Source: Capniomyces stellatus (Eukaryota > Kickxellomycota > Harpellomycetes > Harpellales > Legeriomycetaceae). Taken from it: a DNA stretch of 64,000 nt. The stretch's first letter is position 1; the number at the start of each line of letters is the position of its first letter. Position numbers and translations under genes: made by a program. Below are positions 57,314 through 64,000 of this stretch, piece after piece. Below the pieces are notes generated by a model, which saw only the letters and a list, made by a program, of their open reading frames with translations, was not told the DNA's origin and searched no databases. The DNA lies in contig LUVW01000009.1 in the NCBI GenBank assembly GCA_001661515.1, positions 264,000-327,999 on the forward strand, in the 5' to 3' direction.

Positions 57314-57945
57314 TTAAAGTACGTGATCGGTGTGTTCGTATTCGAGCTTATCGCCACGCTCCTCCATTCTCTTCTCAGCCTCTGCTCTTGCCCAGGTACG
57401 GATTCTATAGATTGGCATTATTTAATTTTCATCATTGTTTTTTTTATCTCGTTTCATTTTTTTACTTTTACCTATTGCCTTTCAAGGTTTTAAAGAATGG
57501 TTTTTTAAAGAAAAGCAGAACATCTAAATTTAGTATTTTAATTACTTTGTGTCAGGCTTAAACCATAGTGCGATAGATCCAACAATTATAGTTCCATAAA
57601 AGCCGTAGTACCAGATGTTCTCCCAACCTTCAGGCTCTACCTTCTCTCCGGGCTATTTTCAGTTTTTAAAAAATCAAAATAATTGGATTATCGAGTTAAT
57701 CAGGGACAATTAACACTCCAATCTTGCTCTAATCTCACAGAGTATTGCGTACGTAGCTGAAAGATTGATACATCTTAGTTCTGTTTTGGATTTTATATTA
57801 TTCTTCATTCTTCTTGGCTTACTTTGCGATTGAAAAGATTTCCTGTTGGCTCTTGTAGTTCTGGTCCATGCCCACTGCGTAAGATTGGATTTATCAAGTT
57901 TCTCCTGGAGCTAAGACGGAAGATTCCTCGGTTAATGATTGGCAT
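57314..57945 (-). CDS. NADH:ubiquinone oxidoreductase subunit ESSS (NDUFB11)
   Basis: Three exons: 57823-57945, 57546-57652 and 57314-57404. Introns (170 and 141 bp; GTAAGC...TAG and GTAATT...TAG) are in phases 0 and 2, and the product is 106 residues. The basic, Ser/Arg-rich N-terminus (RGIFRLSSRRNLINPILR) looks like a mitochondrial presequence. Next come EPTGNLFNRKPGEKVEPEG and WENIWYYGFYGTIIVGSIAL, the ESSS pattern: acidic/Gly segment, WENIWYxG, one membrane span. The C-terminal IRTWARAEAEKRMEERG matches the WSRREAERL-type tail of mammalian NDUFB11. It is an accessory subunit of the complex I membrane arm, whose presence implies a retained respiratory complex I. Divergent from TERT across 562 bp. 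Confidence 0.85.
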
Positions 57946-58507
57946 TGTTAGTATCTCCTTTTTATAATAATGAGTAAATCCAAAGCCTTGTTGATTCTTT
58001 TTATCTCAATCTAATTATAAATAAGAATTAAAAGTTTTTGATTCTGTTTGTTTTAACTTTTTAGTTAAACGAAAGCAATTTGTTTTACTTGAAAGTTGCC
58101 TTAGGTGTTTTTTTTTTTGTTTACTGAATCTAATAACCAAGCAATTCATAATCGCAAAAAAAAGGAGTCAAGTTTCGGTAATTTGGATAATGTTCCTTAA
58201 ACCATTTCAGATTAGATACAGCCAATAAGAAACACATATTCCAAATTTAAATTAAAACTTGGTAAATAGAGAGCTATATCAAGTCCAATGTCTTGGTTAA
58301 ACAAATCGAATAAAATCAAGTAAAGTAAACAAAAAGCAACAGTGAATAGAGACAGTTGAGGTTTAATTACAGTTTTGCTAGCATAATTGTTGGCTTCAAT
58401 TACAGAAGACCAATTACAATAGCCTCAGGCTTTGATAAAACTAGGACTAGGACTAGGACTACGACCACGACCACGACCACGACCAAAATAAAAGCAATAG
58501 TAAAGAC
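57946..58507. promoter_or_regulatory. Divergent promoter region, ESSS / TERT
   Basis: 562 bp between two divergent start codons, so both promoters should lie here. It is AT-rich except for a hexamer array at 58440-58485. I could not identify a TATA box or a specific factor site with confidence. Confidence 0.5.
58440..58485. repeat. Hexamer tandem array upstream of TERT
   Basis: About seven to eight hexamers: three TAGGAC-type units followed by TACGAC and then CACGAC units, the last degrading to CAAAAT. It ends about 20 bp before the TERT ATG. It is open in the TERT frame as an Asp-His alternation from 58457, but with no upstream Met, so I treat it as leader or promoter. Confidence 0.8.
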
Positions 58508-61500
58508 ATGAAAGGGAGGAAGAAAGAAAGAAACGATGGCCATGATAACCGAATTAGTAAAAGAATTGAGAGGTCGGTGCTTTTCCAGGTATTCAAAAGG
58601 GTTGAAACAATGAGGCAATTTATTTCAAGAAATGTGGAATACACAGTAAGCAGTCTCGACTTGGCTCAAAAGGAAATAGGTAAAAGCAGCAGACTTAAAA
58701 AACTGCTTGATCATACTTTTGTGTGTACAAACGAGGATACTATTCCCAAAAAAGTGCAGTTCGAGAGCCCAATGGAAAGTCAAAGCTTTGTAAGTAGATA
58801 CTCTAAATACAGCTATAATATATGGAGGGTTTAAGCACGGTAGTATGTATCAACGGCTTAACTAAAGAGTATCTGGTATTTGCTTTCAAAAAAGAAAAAG
58901 GAGAAAAGAAGGGGAAGCTGCAGTTTTAATCACAGCTTTTATTTTACTTGGAAGTTAGATTGTACACCGAGCAATAATGATGCTTTGTAAGCTGACTGAT
59001 AAGAGAAAAGGCGGTGATAGTTTTGCTGAAAGAAAGGAAATTTTTTTTCATAGGAACTTGTTGATCTACGGCTACAAGTTGGTAAGCTAATACTTTTCCA
59101 TCAAACAAAAACTTGCCTGTATAGTTCTTGTAATGAACAGAGTACAACAAGCTACAGTACTAACACAAACATTATGTCTCAAAACCAAAGAGAGGCGAGA
59201 ATAGACCAAATAGCATCGAGGGCGAGCCGGATATTGTAAACGTTCACCCAAATTCTTTGGTGTCGAGTTTAAAAAGCGACTCTTGGGAGAGCTTGTTGAA
59301 GATGTGAGTATAGCATGTTTGATTTTATAATTGTCAATAGAAATCTAAACGGCATCTTCCCATACAAACTAATATTTAAATAGCTGTAAAGATGACTCGA
59401 CAACAGCATTGATTCCATGGAGTCAAATCAGTGCTAACATTTCTTTTTCTATTTTTTCTTTCTTACTGGCCATTCTTTAGAATTGGGAGCGAAATGATGC
59501 TGCTTATGCTGTGTAATACATATATATTCGAGTCTCTGAGGAATAATAGCTTTTTCCAGCTGACAGGTATGGTCTAAAAATCTGATTTTAAACCAGAAAG
59601 TCGAACAACAACAGCAGCAACAACAGTAGAAAAAACAACATGCATCGATAAAGAAAATAGAGTTTCGAGAGAATGTTAATAAATTTTTTTTAAACATTTG
59701 TAATTTAGGCCAGCCTGTAGACCAATTGGTGGAGAACAAGGTTCCAACCAAGATAAATAACATCGAAATTGAGCAAATACGCAAAATAGCAGAGATGGGT
59801 TTACCAAGTGATGTGAGGGACTCTATCAGCAATAAGTACAGCAGCAAGAATACACAGGCTGCACGCATTTGTAAGCAGAAACAAATGAAAACCGGTGGGA
59901 GCCAGGCTGCAAAGGTCAATAAGTTTGCTGATGAAAAGTTTGGAAGGGAACAAGTAATGTATGCTAGAGTAAAATTTAAAAAAAATGGACAGATGCATTG
60001 GGGTTTAGATTGCAACCACATACTAAACAAAATTGGAGCTGAACTGGAGCCTAGCGGCAAATCGAAGCGTCATACAGCCAAACCTGGTATCATGGCTAGG
60101 TCTAAATCGGATCTGGAAATTGATGTAGCCAGTCATAGTGTTCATAATGGAAAAGCTAGGGGCCCTTGCAAAGTTAGCGACGGAGATACAGTCATAACAA
60201 CAAGAGAGGATCTCGTCAGAGAAATGTTTTGTAGATATGAAGACAAACTGAGCAAATGGAGATGGAAGGAGTTGCTAAAGCTTACGGATGTTATTATATT
60301 CAGACACAAAAAGATAAACTATAAGGCGTTGTTATTTGGTATTTGTGATGACTACTATGCTTCAAACTCTTTTGAAATGGACAATTTCCCAAGCAAAGAC
60401 CAAGAGTTGGTGATAGATAGTGATAGCGAAAGCGACTATGAGCAACTTTCTATGTACAACGATACATTCAGACACTACGGGAAAAGCACAGACCCTATTT
60501 ATATAGATTCGCCAGAACTCGCTGACAAGGGTATTACAGGTCTGGATCGAGGCGTTGGTACAACTAGACCAAACTTAGAATACTGTAGCAGTGAACAAGG
60601 AGGTAAGGGCATGGATGGGGGTATGAGCGAGAATGGGAATAAGGGCGTGTATGGAGACGTAAACAGGAATGGAAGCGGGAATGACAATGATAATAGCTCA
60701 GGAAGTAGCACATGTAGTGCTAATAGGCGCAGTAATGGGTGTAGTAGAAACGGAGGCAGAAAAAGAAAAGCAGAGTTAAATGCAAAAGCATCTAATGGTT
60801 TCGTAAAAAGAGTCAAGGTAGACTATAAAGATAATGGGGTTCCAGTAGCTGATAAGCTTGATTTTGATAACAATGAGCCATTAAGTTCGCCAATGTGTGC
60901 TAGTTTTAATCGGACCAATGCGTTTTCAATGTCATTCGAGTCTCAGCTGGATCTATCACAGAAATTAATTCCGAATTCAATGGAGTCAATTGGATCAAAT
61001 CTGTTTCCAGAAGTTGATTTTGATAGCCATACACAATCAACGACACCTAATGATGATGTTAAAAAAGCTAAAGAGGTTGACAAGGCTGAAAAGACTAATG
61101 CCAGAAATCTTGGTACCTTTAAAGCAAGTAAAAAGGGTAAGGCTGTAGATAAGAGCAGCCAATTAAATAGTGCCTGGTCACAGCTGAAAAAAGTATATCC
61201 CAATGATCAATCGTCTTTTATGAAATATTCGGTTGGGTATAGACGGGTGTGCTGGTTTGTAAACACGTGTATTCGACAGGTTGTTCCAAAGTTGTTGATC
61301 GGTGGACCAAACAACCACAGAATGATAAAAAAAAGTAAGGTGACCCACGGTCTAGTTTTTGATATTAACGATTGAAACAAGTAACTAATATTATAATTTT
61401 TATCTTATACTATCATTCTGATTTTAGTTGTCAAAGCACTGGTTTGCGCAAGGAGGCACGACAGATTTTCGTTAAACCAGCTTATGCAAGGACTAAAGGT

Positions 61501-64000
61501 AAACTATCAGCTTGGTTAAATCCATCAACACGAACACAATTTATTTCAACTGGCTGAACACGCCATGCTATACAGCCGCAGTCAATACAAGCAACCACTC
61601 ATGCATGTATTGTCTTTTGCTAAAAATAAACTTTAGCTGAACGAGTGCGACTCGTGGCTGCACTATAAAAAATCCCGCAATAAAGCTGGCCTGTCGTCCG
61701 GGAAAGAGCCCGTTGGTGCTGTAAACAAGGCTAACTCGCACGAAACCCCTGAGGAGAATATCCGGAGACAAAACATATTTGCAAGCAGTATATATTGGAT
61801 AATCAGCCAGTATATAGTCAAACTTCTAAGGGTAATGATACAATGAGGGAAAAAAAATAAGAGCTTTATACAAAATATCCACGTTTAATATGATTGTATA
61901 GTCTTTGGCTTTTGAGTTGAGCAGTCTGGGGCTTAGCGAAAAGGAAATTAAAAACAAATTGCACTTTTTTTTAAAGTAATGTGATTTATGCATCGCCCTA
62001 ACTAGGACAATCGAATGTTTTTGCTTTACGTTAATAGGACAACTTTTACATCACTGAGAGCGGTATTAACAGACTGAAGGTGTTTTATTTTCGAAAAGAT
62101 GTTTGGAGTCGAATCACAGCTCCAGCGTATAACCAAATAAAATCAAGTATATTCGCCGAGTATAATAATGTAATTTTTAAACAAGTTGATAGTAGACATT
62201 GTTTGAGCCTTACTCAAAGTATTAGTATATGTGTTGCTAGCGCGTCTCTCACTACCATTGATGGATCGATTTGATATTTTTTACTCATCAAAATTACTTT
62301 TATTTCTTTCTTGTTCTTTGGCTATATCAAACTCGCCAACTTTCTGTTTTTGTGTATTTTTCTGAATCTTTATTCCAACTAGTTTGGCTCAAGCCTTGAT
62401 AGCCTGGATAACAGGAGACTAGTCTCGTCTGCGATCAGGCTGTTGCCTAAAGACAAGGGGTTCAGACCAATAGTCAACTTTAAGAAATCCACGGTAACGA
62501 TTCTAAACCATCTAAAACAAGTTTTATTAGCCTAACCAATTCCCATCGTTTCAGTGTTATTATTATGAATATACTCCGGTTTTGTTTGGCTTAAGATATG
62601 CGCTTGTTTCGGGTCCTGCTACTGTATACTGATGGAATCAATTGTGCAACCAAACTATAATATAGGAAAACCCAACGTCATTGCTACAAAAAGCAACAGA
62701 AAAATACAAGTCAAACAACGAGGCACAGTCAGTAAACAAAACATTAAAAAATGTTTTTGAAGTTTTGTCACTTTTAAAGGTACGCAGCGGTCTTGTGGCA
62801 TATAGTAGATCCAAGTATGCATTGTTGTTTTATTGGTACTAACAGAAGAGACTGTATATTGTGCTTTTACGTAGTCACACAATGCTAAGGATTTTGGATT
62901 CTCGGTTTTTGGGATAGATGATATTTTTAAAAAGTTCCTGGAATACAAGGGTCACTTGAAGAGTACAGGCGTTTTAGGGTATTTGTTGAATATTTTACAC
63001 TGGGGCTGGTATCAGTTTGTGCGCAAGTAGTCATGGGGATAACAAGTGTTTGGATTGCAGTTTAATTTTTTTATTAAATCCAATGAATAGGAATGCACCA
63101 CTATACATAGCAAAGGTTGATATCCGGCAGGCCTATGACTCGGTGGTGGGCGATAAGATTCTAAAAATTGTAGATGATATATTGCCCAAAGTAAGAACCA
63201 TTTAGCTAATACTTATCTGTAACTGTTTGAACCATGCATAGATGCCTGTAGTTGGTTGAAGAGTATCAGATACGAATGTGTACCCATTTTGATTCTTTTA
63301 AGGTGAGACGGTGCTGATGGCGACATATTTGGGTAACAGTTACAGTAACTTTTGGATTGCTTGATTCTGATTTAGGACCTGTACCTCATGCGAAAATACA
63401 CTTCAGTTTGCTTAACTAGAGGAAAACTTGTCAAGGAGTATAAACGGATAGCTTTACAAGCAGGTTGGTACAGAATTATTCAATTATATTCAAATACAAT
63501 AAATACATATACCATATACCACACACCACACACCACACACACAACACAAATATAAAACTAAATATAAAACTAAATATAAAATTATTATTTGCGTATTGTT
63601 GCGTAGGGGTTGCGAGTTCCTCCAAGTCTGTTGCAAAGAAATCGTCTGTAGCACATCGACAGTCAGTGTTTGTAGATGGAGTATCGCTACTATTTTTAAC
63701 CAAGGAGGAAATAATCGCCCTGTTAGACGAGCATATAAACCACAACATTGTTCAGGTAATTGAAAATAACAAACTCCGTGCTTTATCGAGTTGTAGCTTT
63801 ATTTCACTCAACATAGCATCCCTTCCCAATTGTTTTTTTTTGCAAGTTTGGATTTAAACTGATTGACGTGTCAGTAAAAATGGTAATTGACACTATAATA
63901 CACATGATAACCTTAAATTGGCGTTTAGATCCAGAACGAGTTTTATAAACAGAAAGTTGGTATCCCGCAGGGCTCGGTGGTTTCGCCGATATTGTGCAAT
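58508..64000 (+). CDS. TERT: Telomerase reverse transcriptase (TERT), 3' end outside window
   Basis: An intron-rich gene read through about 15 exons. Well-supported exons: 58508-58789, (start unclear)-59303, 59481-59566, 59709-61334, 61428-61498, 61637-61831, 62038-62169, 62383-62493, 62666-62779, 62875-62978, 63091-63190, 63376-63463, 63607-63755 and 63929-edge. A short exon from 59054 and its junction are tentative. The N-terminus has KKVQFESPMESQSF and IGSEMMLLMLCNTYIF (TEN domain). HKKINYKALL near 60310 fits the CP motif; VVPKLLIGGPN plus RFSLNQLMQGLK fit the QFP/T region; DNFYITESGINRLKVFYFRK precedes motif 1 (RLLPKDKGFRPIVNF). Motif A is LYIAKVDIRQAYDSV with the catalytic Asp at 63119-63121; VFVDGVSLLF and motif B' KVGIPQGSVVSPILC follow. 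Motifs C-E and the C-terminal domain lie beyond the window. TERT extends telomeric DNA from an RNA template. About 280 low-complexity residues are inserted at 60365-61200. Confidence 0.93.
60365..61200 (+). other. Low-complexity insertion in TERT RNA-binding region
   Basis: This part of the long TERT exon encodes Ser/Asp/Glu-rich, then Gly/Asn-rich sequence (for example GNDNDNSSGSSTCS). It also has two basic clusters (GGRKRKAEL and VKRVKVDYK, the latter at about 60800-60826) that resemble nuclear localisation signals. It lies between the CP-like and QFP-like motifs, where S. pombe TERT has a much shorter linker. Confidence 0.7.
63551..63588 (+). repeat. AACTAAATATAA tandem repeat in a TERT intron
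   Basis: Three copies of a 13-bp ACTAAATATAAAA-like unit directly follow a CACCACACAC run (about 63516-63545), inside the intron 63464-63606. Neither affects the reading frame. Confidence 0.7.

Noticed and set aside
59449..60060. 203-codon minus frame opposite TERT
   Set aside because: It lies over a TERT exon and intron, is Cys/Phe-rich from antisense of repeats, and has no family resemblance.
63756..63928. Additional small TERT exon around 63846-63873
   Set aside because: A GCAAG and a GTGTCAG flank a short open piece, but skipping it joins INHNIVQ directly to IQNEFYKQKVGIPQG, which matches TERT without a gap and in phase.
61428..64000. Non-LTR retrotransposon reverse transcriptase
   Set aside because: The reverse transcriptase motifs are preceded by TERT-specific TEN, CP and QFP/T segments and followed by a TERT-type motif B', and the gene is split by many spliceosomal introns. 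No endonuclease domain, poly-A tail or target-site duplication is seen.

Overview
The window looks like nuclear DNA from an AT-rich fungus, read from a draft assembly: a run of 12 N sits inside a poly-A tract at 20054-20065. The fungal call rests on a tricalbin, an Ist2-type anoctamin, ATP synthase subunit J (Atp18), a Reb1/TTF1-type Myb factor and a GH18 chitinase-like wall protein. Low GC, gene-poor spacing (gaps up to 4.1 kb) and an intron-rich telomerase gene would suit an early-diverging lineage such as Kickxellomycotina/Harpellales, but that placement is inference. I saw no mobile element, CRISPR array, rRNA or tRNA gene.

Layout, left to right. 3.2-8.4 kb: tricalbin (+), convergent with a 975-residue protein (-) that joins a degenerate GH18 domain to long tandem repeats. 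15.9-17.8 kb: mitochondrial processing peptidase alpha (+), convergent with a GT25-like type II membrane protein (-). 20.8-23.5 kb: anoctamin (-) with a 33/34-bp tandem repeat against its start codon. 25.5-30 kb: eS8 (+), a four-exon gene for mitochondrial ribosomal protein mS34 (-) rebuilt from short exons, and Atp18 (+). 30.5-36.6 kb: a WDR5/Swd3 homologue with a very long disordered N-terminus (-) and uL4 (-). 37.9-44.8 kb: Prp19 (+), convergent with Lin1/CD2BP2 (-), then a Reb1/TTF1-like Myb protein (-). 49-54.3 kb: a PPP1R37-like leucine-rich-repeat protein (+) and a DAO-family FAD oxidoreductase (+). 54.8-57.9 kb: uL6 (-) and complex I subunit ESSS/NDUFB11 (-). 58.5 kb to the right edge: telomerase reverse transcriptase (+), cut off just after motif B'.

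Most of the genes are housekeeping: cytosolic translation (eS8, uL4, uL6), mitochondrial import, translation and respiration (MPP alpha, mS34, Atp18, ESSS), splicing (Prp19, Lin1), chromatin and rDNA (WDR5, Reb1-like), membrane contacts (tricalbin, anoctamin) and telomeres (TERT). There is no operon-like organisation.

Gene models were assembled by hand from reading frame, splice-site phase and family resemblance. About 34 introns could be placed; all but one end in TAG. The most unusual items are the pseudo-chitinase/repeat protein, the near-exclusive TAG acceptors, the roughly 280-residue insertion in the TERT RNA-binding region, and the WDR5 N-terminal extension.
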